DNA of 64,000 nt from Acheta domesticus. Taxonomy: Eukaryota > Arthropoda > Insecta > Orthoptera > Gryllidae. The position numbers and the translations under genes were made by a program. The stretch spans positions 151,773,425-151,837,424 of the forward strand of contig JAHLJT010000631.1 in NCBI GenBank assembly GCA_031308135.1, given 5' to 3'. Below are positions 11,641 through 22,885 of the stretch, piece after piece (position 1 is the first letter of the stretch; each line of letters begins with the position of its first letter). The notes below the pieces were generated by a model. The model ran no database searches. It saw nothing but the letters and a program-made list of their open reading frames with translations, and was not told the origin of the DNA.

Positions 11641-12791
11641 GGAATCTCGAAATTGATTGTAATATTCTGAGCGAATGAATAGGAACGATGAAAGACGTCT
11701 CATAGAGGAAATCTCAAATTAATTTTTGTATTTTAAAATTATTTCTCGTCTGCAAATTTATAATCAGTTCATTTTTGAACATTCATCAAATGGTATACTG
11801 TACAACAAAGTAACAGAAATAAATCACTACTATTACATTTTTTGTAGGTTTCATAAGTATTTTTTTTCGTGTGCGCCTGCGTATGCGTTGACGTATTAGT
11901 AGATTAATTGGATGGTGATTCGTGTGCTGGCACAATTTCTTCTAATATATTTGGCTACTTGTGGTGATATGGTCATCCAGTGGACTTATGCCAACGTCTC
12001 TGTATAAAGTCCTGTTTGTCACGAACTATGTTTTAGTTTTGAATCTACGAAAAATATTCAATATACGAGTAGTTATTACTTCTCTGTGGTGTCGTATTAA
12101 TCCATTCGCGTTCCATAGTATAATTTCATGACTTAACAGCGATTCTATTCGTTACAATTTCTGTTTTAGAATGTTTTGATATCTTCGGAAGGAATTTTCG
12201 ATTTCTTGACACATGTCTATTTGGACAGAAATGAGACTATACGGAAGTGGGGTGTATGGGATTATTGAATATGTGAAAAGGTGGGCAATAAATGATATTT
12301 TTCTGTGAATGAGTGTGCTTCTTTAAGTTGGGGAATTTTCTGAGTTTAAAAATGGTATTGTTTGAGTGGAAGTAGAAGTCGTCACTATACATTTTATATG
12401 TGAATTATTTTCAATGGATGGGTAGAACTTCATTTAATTCCGATATTCGTAAGATTTTTCACAAATGTTGATGATATACTGATATTTGTCACATTTTTCG
12501 TTTACTTTTCATAGCGATAAATTCAGGTCGCTATATTTCGTTCATTAAACTCCAAAATATCCAAGCAGTCATTTCAAATTCAATAAAACTCAATTCAATA
12601 ATATAATAATACTTCACATGATTCTCTACAAACGATTAAAAAGAGATGTGAAAATGCCGTGGCCGAAAGGATACATGAAAATGACTGACGATGAATGACT
12701 ACATTAAAAACAGGATTTTAAGGAGGATCATACCAAGCGCTCAATGCCCCAGAAGGGCTTGTAGATGCGTTACGAACGCAAAACAAATTTA
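11641..12791. other. AT-rich stretch, no feature recognised
   Basis: No ORF with homology, no repeat end and no RNA gene identified between the family R fragments and the right inverted arm. Confidence 0.5.
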
Positions 12792-15116
12792 AAAAGAAAC
12801 TTATTTATCCTAAATACGGATATTATTAGTTTAAATAACAGTATTAATGTTAGCTTTTATGAGACACGGGCTGCATCTAAATAACAATAAATTAAAGAAA
12901 TTGTGGATGTTATTACTATTATAAGGTAGTAGCTTCGCTGTTGAAATGACTGATTCTTTCATATGCTCTGAGAATTTGTGCGTTCCCATAAGACAGACCT
13001 GTCCAAAACCGTGCTTCGGTGCAATTTTGCTCCGCCCGTGCCCCACGCAGCGCGCCGGCGCAAATTAGTCACCGGGGGAGTGGGGCATTCCTTCAGTCTG
13101 TGCGATAAGAAAACGGATAACCTGCTGCTGGCTAGCTGCTGCGCTTTATCTCAATGGCGACATTGAAGAGTATTGACATTTTCTTTCATAGTGGTTCTAC
13201 AGGACTTATTTTCTGACCATCTATCTAAAAGACAGAAAGATTTCGAACGGCGAACTCTTTGGAGTATTATGAATATTTTCCACATATAAGTTCTCAAAAC
13301 TACATATGAAAGCAGCCAAAGTAATTTCTATGTTTGGGTCCACGTGTGTAAATGAGAGCTTCTTTTCATAAGCAGTTAACAAAATCGAAGTTTCCAGGGT
13401 GTTTGAGCGACGAGAGACTTCGCAATTCCTTGCGTTTGATGGCGACAAGGAATTTTGTGACCCACAGCGAACGAATTGTAAACAAAAAATCCACAATTAA
13501 AATTGTTACAATGAAATTGCTTTTATTTGTTTTAACTGAACATACTTATCCAGAATATTTCTTTTTGCTCCTTAATTATGTTTCAAACTAGAAAATAGCA
13601 AGGGAACTTACTGAAATAAAATTAAATTAAAATCCTATTTGATTTTACATGAACTAGGCCCGAAATAAAACATTGTCGTGTATGATCTATTCGAAACGAG
13701 CTAGTGTGGCCGGTCCGCGAGAAAAGTTTTACGGTAGGAGTGAGTAATTGGCAGCCGGGGGACTCCCGTTGGGCGGTGGCGTAAACAAACGGACCGAAGC
13801 GCGCTTCGTCATCTGTCGAAGCGAACTTGGTGCTCCTGAGCATGAGCGGAGCAGAAATCTTGGAGAGGCCTGCCAAAAGATGACCTTCTTGGCATTTACG
13901 TATTTAGGGAACATTTGTAACAACTCATGTTTCCATGATTTTCACTTGCAAAGCAATCGACTTGCGTTCTGAAGGTATACCATTCTGGTGTCAGGGTCGC
14001 ATGAGAAAAGAGTGTCGCTCAATACACGTTGCATTTGGAAAACGGCTTGAAGGGTAGATTTGTGAGAGGACTGCCATTGTCTTCCAAAGAAATGGGAGTT
14101 GTCATGACATGCTAAATTCTTAGAAACAATTACATATCTCGAAAACGAAAGGCGGTAACGCCGATTGGATTGCGGAATTTTGCATCTCCTTCAAAGGCAG
14201 TTTAGAAAAGACTATAAAATAATTTCGCAAAATTTGTAAATTTATGAACAATTTCCAAATTTTGTAGTTCTAAAGAGGAAAGGGGTCTCTTATATTCCAG
14301 AACCGAAAACTGCAAATTAACAATTTTTCAACAATTAACAATTTTATAAACAATTCCGCAACGTGCGCTGCACGGAGGATGTGGCCTCATATTGTCTTTG
14401 AGGTGAATATTGCAAACTAACAATTTTGACAAGCGATGCAAAATTATTACTGAATACTTAGTTTAATTATTGCAAAAACCTTAAATTTCGTAAACACTGA
14501 TATTTGAATACTATTTACTTTGCCAAAACTTCCCACTCCCAATTATTTTTCCGATCCTGGAGCCGCCTTCGCACACTTCATTTCTTCGTCTCGGATCCGT
14601 AATATTCATACACGTACGTAAGTTGTTTTGCGTTAAAAGAGGGGATATTCAATTGATTTTTTTGCAAGTAAATCAGAATTAAATATTTCCAAATTTTCTT
14701 TTCAAATCCACTAATTCTACTGCATGTTCTGAACTTTTTATGTCGTATTGTATGATATTATCTTTATTGATATTATCTTATATTGATATTATTTTATCTT
14801 TCTTGTAGACGATCGAATGGCTTGCATGACGACGCGATGGAGACTATCCCCGCCCCCTGTGCCTTGTACGCTAAAACTCTCAATCATTCGGATAAACACG
14901 CGTATCATAGAGAACGTTCAAACTAGAGATCATGATTGCGGGAAATCTAGCCTATCAGCTTCTCAGTCGTTGGCAGTTGGTTCCGAATGTTCTTTTGTAA
15001 TAGTTAACTATGAAAGAACCAGATGGCGTTATCGTTCGTACAGTGTGCCAGAATGCGCATAAAGACGGGCACTTCTGAATTTGGCCGTTACCCATTCTAT
15101 GTGTCGGCAACTGTAC
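12792..15116 (-). repeat. Right arm of the large inverted repeat (partner 826-2,252)
   Basis: The arm matches the left arm in inverse orientation from both ends, interrupted by an extra 885-bp block at 12,994-13,878. Arms differ at scattered positions and by small indels; for example the right arm has a repeated 'gatattatctt' segment near 14,755-14,800. An 81-codon + strand frame at 14,817-15,062 parallels the left arm's minus-strand frame with a handful of amino-acid differences, but it has no recognisable domain. Confidence 0.85.
12994..13878. other. 885-bp block present only in the right inverted arm
   Basis: Comparing arms, the left arm reads straight through at 2,041-2,042, while the right arm carries this extra sequence between 'cccataag' and 'aagatgacc'. 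It has two GC-richer patches (13,010-13,170 and 13,690-13,870) around an AT-rich centre. Either it inserted into the right arm or it was deleted from the left. Only a short 'aag' is shared at the junctions, so no clear TSD identifies the element type. ORFs in it look fortuitous. Confidence 0.6.
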
Positions 15117-15479
15117 AGTTCCACAGAAAAGAGTTTACTATTCAACAATTTATGAAATATAAACACAAAACGTTTTTGTTATTCATGTAAATAAGCCCAC
15201 ATTTAGCTTGCAAAGAACGAACAAACTAAACAACGAGTTTAGTCACCAAATAGAGCAACTGCCGTAAACTATTATTTTAAAAATTTTAAAGATATTTCAG
15301 TGTTTCACGTTTTCTAGGTGCCTTTAAGAACTCGGCCTGGTAAGCTTCGTTGCATCTACGTCTCACACGCGCGTATTTAATCTTCCAGCCTCTTCCTTAA
15401 ATCCTAACTCAGCGGACTATTAATTCTCATTTTAACTTAGCGCAACTCTAGCTACGCAAAGTATTCATTGAAGGCCTGA

Positions 15480-15780
15480 CACGTGCACAATCTCAAAGAA
15501 TGTTAGGGGAGAGAATTTAAGAGAGGGAAGACGAAGCACGCCCATAAGCGCAGCCCTGGCGGAAGCGGCGCGCCTTCGCTCCGGCCTTCGCACGCGGCGC
15601 GGCGCGCGGCCACACGGCGCGGGCCCGGGGCGCCCAGTGGGCGGGGCGGGGGCGGGGCCGGGCGCACGGGCGCTCTTCCGCAAGAGCGCAGCGGGAGAGC
15701 GTAAAAAGAGCGCCCACGCCCGCCTCGCCTCGCCTCGCGGAAAACGGCAACGCGGCATGAGACGCTCAGAGGACATTGTT
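15480..15780. other. GC-rich, CpG-dense island
   Basis: Sharply GC-rich sequence in an AT-rich context, with runs such as 'gcggcgcgcc' and 'gggcggggcgggggcgg'. Open frames on both strands result from low stop frequency in GC-rich DNA; no domain is visible. A 15-16 base phrase, 'ccttcgcacgcggcgc', recurs in another island at ~45,587. It could be a promoter-like CpG island, an old LTR or low-complexity repeat; the sequence alone does not decide. Confidence 0.5.
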
Positions 15781-15814
15781 GTTACCGTTAGCTGTTCATT
15801 GTGGGGCGCCGACT

Positions 15815-16079
15815 CAAGTCAGCCGGAGACAGCATGGCTGCTGCCACTTTGACCGCGAGGTTCTCGGGTTCGCGAGTCAACAATGGGGCAATTTTCAAAT
15901 CAGTTGCAGGTCGGATTTCAGCTACTGTCTGGAGGAAAATCCTAATGGCTGGCAGCTGTGATCGGGTTTTCGGTGGTTTCCCTGATAAATTCCAGACGAA
16001 TGCTGGAACAGTACCCTGACAAATGGACCACCGATCGAGCGCAATCTTTCCTTCGGATTACTTTTTTAACGTCTCCCCT
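15815..16079 (+). mobile_element. tRNA-derived SINE copy (family S), + strand
   Basis: A tRNA-like B box ('gggttcgcgagtc', ~15,867) is followed by a body shared with copies at 36.4, 49.0 and 53.8 kb. Shared body phrases include 'ctgtctggaggaaaatc', 'ggttttcggtggtttccctg' and 'aacagtaccctgac'. The copy ends in an (AC)n tract. SINEs are short Pol III-transcribed elements moved by LINE enzymes and encode no protein. The 5' border is approximate. Confidence 0.55.
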
Positions 16080-16127
16080 TACACACACACACACACACAC
16101 ACAGACACACACACACACACACACACA
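16080..16127. repeat. (AC)n microsatellite
   Basis: A run of about 24 AC units with one 'ag' interruption, directly after the SINE. The Cys-Val ORF read from its other strand is an artefact. Confidence 0.95.
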
Positions 16128-17599
16128 TATGCACTAAACTATCATACACTTCGTTAGAGCTGCCGGGAGCTTAGGGCTTGTCTCGATACCACACGGTGTG
16201 TGTAAGTCTGAGTGTGTATGAGGGAGGGAGAACACGGCGACCTTCAGCATATAAACTAATGGTGCTCCTACAGCACATACTTTACCGCATTATTAGAAAT
16301 AGCTACGTCATATTGAAATAATGCCTTTTCTGCGCTACTAATTATCTTAATTTTTATTTGAAAACGTCCAACTCAACGAAGAAGCGAGCAAGTGTTTCCA
16401 TCGCAGTGTTGTTAAAAATATGTGAATTCGCTTGGCTAATAATGTTAATATAGTAATTACAAAATATGAAATTGCCATCAAAATAATTACGAAACTTCTG
16501 GCTGCTCACTCGTGAATTGCCTTTCGTCGTAAAATAACAGTTTCGACACCATTTCATCATTTATTCAATACACAGTAAATTACTTTAAAGATTAGATGAT
16601 ATTAAATGGCATATAACTAGACCCCGGAACTTCATGCACTAAAAAAGTTAAAAATAAGGATGCAACTATGCATTTAAAATTGGGAATATATGCACGTAAA
16701 ATAGACAATATATGGGCTTAAAACTAAGAATATGCATTAAATTAAAAGAGTTAGCAACAATTAACAATTTTTGTAGGTAATCATTTTATCCCTAGTACAA
16801 AACGCGTATAATAAATAGTTACTTTCATATTAAGTGTCGAAAATTTCCGTTTGTTTGACGGTCGAAATTGAGGTTCTCTGCCGAGACCGAAATCGAGACA
16901 AAAAATCTCAATCGAGGTCGTGAGAGAAACGGGAACTTCCCACATGAAATATGAACATTTTTTCCACAATTGCATAAAAAATAGTACAAAAGTTTGTAAA
17001 CTTTTATTGGGAAAAGAAGCCTGATACCCCGGAAAATATAGACATGCATTTCATTGGGCCATGATTAAAATTCTAAAACCATGTAAAAAATACACTACTT
17101 ATTACAAATGGTAGAACATTTGGTGCAAAAACTAAATATTTTCATGCAAATATCAACATAAATTTGACAATTATATCTTCTTTTCATACAGCTATATCAA
17201 GTCACAACAACGACACGTAATTTACAGAAACTCGCGAGCGAGAAGCGGAATTCCATTATTGCGTTCCTTGCATTGTCAATATTTCCTGAGAGCTAGCAAT
17301 TTGTACTTCGTATATTTCAAAAAAGTTTTAAATAATTTCTAAAAGAACTATGTGTACATGTATAACAAAAAGTCGAATGTAAAAAACGAACAAAGAATAA
17401 TGTACAAACTCTAATATGCGAAGCATCCAACTGTCTGAAGCCCAGTAAATTTGCAGCCCGCTATTATATTTGTCTCGAAATTATATGTATTTTTGTATAT
17501 GTATCTCCAGATGTATTTTTGATAAATATATTTTATTGAGAAAAGTAGATGTAATAAGATGCCGAAAACGAAGAGCAATCAGTTCCGTGTGGGATAATA
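16128..17599. other. AT-rich stretch without a recognisable gene
   Basis: No coding homology seen. A ~55-bp stretch at 16,249-16,310 resembles 47,738-47,800 (shared 'ggtgctcctacagcacat'-like core), an unclassified dispersed sequence. Short family R-like phrases begin toward the right end. Confidence 0.45.
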
Positions 17600-18578
17600 T
17601 GTTTGTCACGAAATTATAGAAAAACTACTCATATTTTCAAAAATTAAGCTTGACCTTATTTGAAGATTTGTTTTTGATGAATACATTTCATTAAGTATCA
17701 TTGTCATTGTATCTTCAGAACTGTAGTTGTAGGAAGACGCCGAAATGTTTTTAAATTTTTAAAATCTTTTGCAAAATCAGGGTTTTAAAGGAACGTCAAA
17801 CCTGTACCATTCTCTTAAGCTTCCTTTATGCTATCTAAGGTTCCAATTTAATCAAAAAACGTTGTGCGGTTTTTAAGAAAAAATGGTTTAAAAAAAATAA
17901 AAAATTGCCCAAAATTTCGAAAAAAATACTCATGTATTTGAAAAACTGGACGTGACCTTATTTGAAGATCTGTTTTTATGAACACATTTCATTAAGAAAA
18001 AATGTATCTTAATAACTGTAGTCGTAGGAAGACGTCGAAAAAATTTTGAATTCTTTCAAATTTCAAAAATTAAGGTTTTCAATCAACATGAGACTTGTGA
18101 CAATCTCTTGAACGACCTTCAGACTATCCAACAACAAAATGTAATCAAACTTGTTGGCGCCATTTTTTGAACATTTTCAAAATGTCCCAGGGGCTTTATA
18201 TAATGTAGCCCTCAATATTAAAATATCTGTTTCAAATGCAAGGGGCCACGAGATCAGTCAGATCGATCGGGGAATATCAATTTTGGAGCAAATCGGTTGA
18301 ACGGTTAGGCAAAGCGTTGTTCACAGCCGGACAGACGGACATACGTTTTGCTTTCAATTGTTTTTCGGTTTCAAGAACCCACAAAACAGGGATTCTGGCT
18401 GCACCACGTGGGGATTTTTTCTTAATTTAGTAACTGGATTTATCCACGTTTTCGTTATGAGGATCCGGTAATGTTTTTCTCTTCAGAAAATCGTCGGTTT
18501 TTTGCGCAGCACTTCGTAACTTTTCCTACTCTACGTACATACTCCGTATATATACTCCATATATACGGGAAAGTAAAA
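17600..18578 (+). repeat. Family R repeat copy, forward, with terminal hairpin
   Basis: The right ~1 kb of family R is complete here: 'gaccttatttgaagat', 'taggaagacg.cgaaa', 'aggggctttatataatgt', 'gagatcagtcagatcgat', 'ggacagacggacatacg', 'ttttcggtttcaagaaccca', 'ccacgtggggattttttctt' and 'gcgcagcacttcgtaac'. The terminal palindrome (about 18,520-18,574) contains 'ctccgtatatatactcc' and ends 'cgggaaagtaaaa'. It is non-coding; the 74-codon ORF crossing its end is fortuitous. Confidence 0.75.
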
Positions 18579-19067
18579 TGTGTCGTATCCGATGTAGCTG
18601 GGAGGGAGCGTGTCGAAGCTGTGTGCAGGGTGCTGTTGCTGCAGCCGGCGCGGCGCGGCGGCGCTGCGCGAGGGCGGAAAGAGCAATGGAACTGAGGGGA
18701 CGCAGCTGGGCGTTTCGCGCGCATGAGTAACATCTCGATCGGCCTTGTTCGGCGTCGGCGTGGGCCGTGGGTCCGGCCAAGTTTCCTTTGCAGCGGCCGG
18801 GCGGCCGGGCGTCCAACCCTGGACGCGCCCACGGCGCCCGGGCCCACGCGCGGTGCTTGCGCGAGCGATCCTGGCTCCTGCGCGTGCGCTTCTCTGCACG
18901 TTACGCGAGTACAAACGCGGATCTTGTTGCACGAGGAGTCGTTGCCCTTAGAAGTTCACGAATTAATGTCATGTAGTAGAATCTTCTGTATAGATGAATA
19001 GCTTTCGCGCAGTTTTGAATGAAATATAGGCGATTTTAAAAACAAGAATTTCTAAACGGCTCCAATT
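18579..19067. other. GC-rich island between two inverted family R copies
   Basis: 18,590-18,920 is strongly GC- and CpG-rich ('ggcgcggcgcggcggcgctg' at ~18,648), followed by ~140 bp of ordinary sequence. Overlapping ORFs on both strands are composition artefacts. The forward family R copy ends exactly to its left and a reverse copy begins to its right, so the island is the spacer of a ~1-kb-arm inverted repeat. Confidence 0.5.
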
Positions 19068-20004
19068 TTTAGTTTTCCTTGTACGTAGTAGGGATATAGG
19101 GAAGTGCTGCGCGAAAAGACGGCGAATTTTCAGCAGAAAAAAATTCATTGCCGAGACCTGATAAGGACAAAGTGGATAAATCCATTTTCGAAATTAAGAA
19201 AAAAAATCCCCTAATACGTGATGCAGCCAGAATCCCTGATTTGTGGTTCCTTGATACCGAAAAACCAATTGACAGCGAAACGTCTGTAAGTCAACGCTAA
19301 CGACTAAGCCGTTCACTTGATTTTCTCCAAAATTTATATTCGCTGATCGATCTGACGGATCTGACAGATTATCGAATTTGAAACAGATATTTTAATTTTG
19401 GGAGTAGTTTACATGAAGCCCCTGGTACATTTTCAAAATTTTCAAAAAAATGGCGTCATCAGTTTTGACTAAATTTTGATGTTAGATAGACTGAAGGTCG
19501 TTTAAGAGAATGGCACAGGTTTCATGTTGGTAGAAAACTCAAATCTTTTCGAAAATTGAAAAAATTCAAACTTTTTTCGGCGTCATCCTACAACTACAAA
19601 ATTGAAGATAGAGATTATTCCTCCAAATGAAATTTGTTCTCCAAAATCAGTTCTTTCTTTTTTCCACATTTTTGTGATAATTTTTGTAGATTTCGCGCAA
19701 TATTGCGTCCAATATGTGTAATTTTAAAAAATTACAAAAATAAGTTTTTCTCAAAAACGGCTCCAGAATTTTTCTTTTAACTATTGGTAAAGATAGGTCC
19801 TAATATACCCTATGAGATGACATAAACGCCATATTTCTCTATTCTTTGTTGTTTTTTTTCCAAAATTACAAAATGAAATTTTTGGACATGTCTCTCATGT
19901 TACTATTTACGTTAGCGGCGATTTGTTCACAATATTATATTAATGACTACATGTGCCTTAAATAATGTTAAGTAAAGTTTCTCGAAAACTGGACCGAATT
20001 ACAT
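19068..20004 (-). repeat. Family R repeat copy, reverse
   Basis: The reverse complement of the family runs from the right terminus (a degenerate hairpin around 19,070-19,115, then 'gctgcgcgaaaagacggcga') through 'cctgataaggacaaagtgg', 'ttgataccgaaaaaccaatt', 'gcccctggtacatttt', 'cctacaactacaaaattgaa' and 'ctcaaaaacggctcc' to 'gtttctcgaaaac'. Together with 20,850-20,998 it probably forms one family R element split by the piggyBac-like insertion. Confidence 0.75.
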
Positions 20005-20849
20005 TGATCTGTGATTTTTTATTGTGATTTTTTTGACTGTTGGTGCAAGTGGGACTCATTTTGACTTCGTGTCTGCGTTTACGCTAGTCTTTGTATGTAC
20101 TATTTCTTCTGTTTTTGAATGTTATCAAGGTACAGAACTACTTAATTCATAAATTCGTTAAATAATCATGTACGGAACTACAAGGCCATCATCTAACAAA
20201 ATGTGTCCCTCTAGTAATGACTTAATACGCACCATGAACAAGTAAATGCGTAAATGCTCTTATATTGTATTCGTGTCAGAAAGAGCCCCAAAACGAGAAA
20301 AGACTCGATTTTTTTTAACTTTGGCCAAAAGTCTTGTAAAGGAATAAATGGAAAGGCGATTACTGAATATTCAGCTGCTACAAGATGTGCGAAGAAAACA
20401 TTTACAAGATATTAGAGGTAGAATCTAATGACAGCAAGGAGGAAGAAATTTTAACATGGCGTAAATACAGCCTCAGTTGTTCCAGAAACCTTAGGAAAAC
20501 ACAATCTCACGCCACGGTTGTAAAAAAACAGTGTCGTAAGTGCTCTTCTGTTATTTGTTTAATAGAAATACATTGCATTAATACATGATATTATTATAAA
20601 ATATAAATTGTGAATGATGAGAAAAATAGAAAAACATGTGTATGTTTGAATTTTCCACCATTTTTTGGAATAATCAAATTTTTTAATGAAATGCTGTTAG
20701 AAGACATAAACAAATAATCGATATTATGAAATTACAGATCAAATTTCAAATCGTAAGATCATAAAAAATAGATTACAATGAGAGGAGGTCAATTTGACTC
20801 CGTGTCTGTTATCGCGTTCCTCATTTTGATGTCTGTAATTAAGGGTTAA
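20005..20849 (+). mobile_element. Probable piggyBac-like element remnant
   Basis: The right end reads '...taattaaGGG' followed by TTAA (20,846-20,849). The subterminal motif 'tcaatttgactccgtgtctg' (20,790-20,810) is of the kind seen in piggyBac-type ends. Beyond the TTAA, family R resumes exactly at the place where an uninterrupted copy (26,600-26,609) has 'ttttcTTAAgttttcgg'. That supports a TTAA-targeted insertion into family R, the hallmark of piggyBac. A similar motif ('cattttgacttcgtgtctg') occurs at 20,055, but in the same orientation, and I found no CCC end there. The left border is therefore uncertain. Confidence 0.45.
20385..20588 (+). pseudogene. Short acidic ORF inside the piggyBac-like remnant
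   Basis: The 67-codon ORF starts with an acidic stretch ('MCEENIYKILEVESNDSKEE') and turns basic. PiggyBac transposases commonly begin with a poorly conserved acidic region, so this may be the truncated N-terminus. No catalytic DDD core or Cys-rich C-terminus follows. It could equally be a chance ORF. Confidence 0.25.
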
Positions 20850-20998
20850 GAATATATCAAGCAAATGTACTTTGGGCGGCGATAGATGGCATCTGACAAG
20901 AGTATGTGGGATGTCCGATTAGCTAGTCGAGGCCAAAAGAAATAGAAAACTAATACGGGAATGTCTGTGCTATTCTGTAGCACCACAAATTGTTGTTT
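20850..20998 (-). repeat. Left terminus of family R, reverse orientation
   Basis: On the minus strand it reads 'gtggtgctacagaatagcac', 'attcccgtattagttttcta', 'tcgactagcta', 'catctatcgccgcc' and 'aaagtacatttg'. This matches the left ends at 26,458-26,610 and 56,386-56,470. It is cut by the piggyBac-like element at its TTAA. Confidence 0.8.
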
Positions 20999-22260
20999 TT
21001 TTACTTTCTCTCATTTAGTTTACAAGAAGAGAATGTATTGTAATTCGGGAATTTTCAACAGAAAACTTTTACTCCGGGCTCTGCTAACGAAGAGGAGAAA
21101 TCTTGTCCCTGTATGCAGTAAATTACTTCTTCCAACACGTGAAGTCAGAATTCATGTTTTGTGGGACTTTGATACCGAAAAATTGGTTGGCGGCACAACG
21201 TCTACTCTCCGTCTTCGTCCGTCCACCTCTCACTAGCCAGCAATAGCACCAATACCATTCAGCCATATTTTCCAAAATTATATTCCCTGATCGACTTAAA
21301 TGAACTCTAAGCCCTACGAGCTTGAACCAAATATTTTAATTTTTGAGTGAATTTTTATTTGTAGCCACAATTACATTTTCAAAATTTTCTCAAAAATGGC
21401 TCCAAATTTTTATTAAACTTTGTTCTCCAGTAGTACAGAATGAACCTTAAAAGAACGTATGTTTCATTTTCGTTGTAATCCTTGATTTTTGGAAAATTGT
21501 ATAAGTTCACATTTTTTCCGGGTATCCCACAAGTACAACATTGAAGAGAGAGATTTTTTCATTGATAAACTCTGTTGAAAGATATTAAAAGAAGGTCATG
21601 TACAATGTTCCGAAAACATGAATAGTTTTCATGTAATTTTGCGTAAAATGTAGAAAATTTTTGAACACATATTTTGTCACAAACCTTCCCAATTTTTTAA
21701 AACACTTTTCTCCTCGTATGTATGAAATTAGGGTAAAAATATTTGCTAGTCCCACTTCCGGCGAACACTGTATTTTCAAATGATGCAAAAAGGTAACATT
21801 GAAAAACTACAAATTTGAAGATTGAGATTTTTGTCCAAAACCAAATCTGTTCTAAAAATTCATAACTTTAAAAAAATTTAACGTTCAATTGTTTGAAAAA
21901 AACGAGTGGTTTTCGCACAATTTGTGCTTGACGTTTATGCAGATTACAAAACTTTTTTAAAAAAACGCTCCTATTTTTTTCTTGAAAATAATTTCCTTGT
22001 AGAACAAGGGACGCTGAAAAGAATGGCGGAGGTCTCATTTTTGTTGAACTCAGTAGATTTTTTTAGAATTGCAAAAGTTAGAAATGCTGTGTTGTTCTAG
22101 CACAACTAGTTTGCTAAATGAAATCTGTTCTAAAAGTTCAATTCTTTAAAATATACCATGTACAATTTTTTAAATATATGTAGTTCAGTGTAATTTTGTA
22201 AATTTTAGAATTTTCAAATTAGAATTTCCTCCCTTGATTTTTTACAATATTTCACGTGTT
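20999..22260 (-). repeat. Second family R copy (R' subtype end), reverse
   Basis: Starting at 20,999 the minus strand ends '...gagagaaagtaaaaa', the R' type terminus, and extends rightward through reverse family phrases: 'ttgataccgaaaaattggt', 'tctcaaaaatggctccaaat' and 'acaacattgaag'. From ~21,780 similarity is patchy. Its terminus nearly abuts the left terminus of the neighbouring copy, so two family members lie head to tail ~12 bp apart. Confidence 0.6.
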
Positions 22261-22328
22261 ATCACGTTGAAATGCAAAAATAGGGACGTCGCGACGCGGC
22301 AATTTGAATTTCTCATTGCTGGGCAGTG

Positions 22329-22885
22329 TGCTGTGTACAGCATTTGAAGCTGGTGCGCGCGCAACTATACGCCGCGCGCCACGGAACCCGCTCGCGCGGA
22401 ACGCTGGCCAGCGAGCGGGTAAGCCTAGAGGCGAGGCTAACCCGGGCCACGCCGCCCCTATATAGGCGGGAGCATGTGGCGACCACGGCAGTCATGCAGT
22501 AGCGGTCTGAGGAGCACCGAGGCACAACAGTGAGACAGCGCAGTGGAGCCGCTGGGAGAGGGCCTGCCAGGAAGAGAAACACACGCGGAGAGGCCGCACC
22601 AGAGTCGTGGGGAATACGACACGACTGCCAGCCTGGAGGCGCCGTGCTTGGTGATGCATGGCGAGATTGCGTGCTGGATATGCACACGGCGGAGTCACGC
22701 AGTCAGACGTGTGTTACAGAACTGGTGCTAAGTGACGCACTAGTGAGACACAGGCTTGGGCGTTAATGCCAACCGGAAGGGAATAACTCCTGGTATATTG
22801 GATGGTATAATGCAAATAGATTGGTTGAAAGAATAAATAAATTGTTGTTAAGAGGACGTACTTTCATTCTTTGGCAAACATAACA
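22329..22885 (+). mobile_element. Solo LTR with perfect 5-bp TSD (CAGTG)
   Basis: A 557-bp segment begins TGCTGTG and ends CATAACA, so it has TG...CA ends. It is flanked by CAGTG at 22,324-22,328 and again at 22,886-22,890. Inside are a TATA box ('ctatatagg', TATATA at 22,459-22,464) and an AATAAA signal at 22,832-22,837, ordered as promoter then polyadenylation signal, which gives the + orientation. It is GC-rich compared with its surroundings. A single LTR with an intact TSD is the usual product of recombination between the two LTRs of a full retrotransposon. A 5-bp TSD fits Ty3/gypsy, Bel/Pao or Copia; there is no internal sequence to decide. ORFs within it are fortuitous. Confidence 0.85.
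22457..22466 (+). promoter_or_regulatory. TATA box of the solo LTR
   Basis: 'cctatatagg' is centred on 22,461, about 130 bp into the LTR, with transcription expected ~25-30 bp downstream. It is the core promoter of the former retrotransposon. Confidence 0.6.

Noticed and set aside
15942..16124. Cys-Val repeat ORF on the minus strand
   Set aside because: It is the translation of the (AC)n microsatellite and an adjoining SINE; there is no protein evidence.
18455..19001. Several overlapping ORFs on both strands with Arg/Ala/Gly-rich products
   Set aside because: GC-rich island composition removes stop codons; no domain, codon pattern or splice context supports a gene.
22313..22766. ORFs of 75-124 codons in the solo LTR
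   Set aside because: They overlap LTR promoter and R regions on both strands; explained by GC content.
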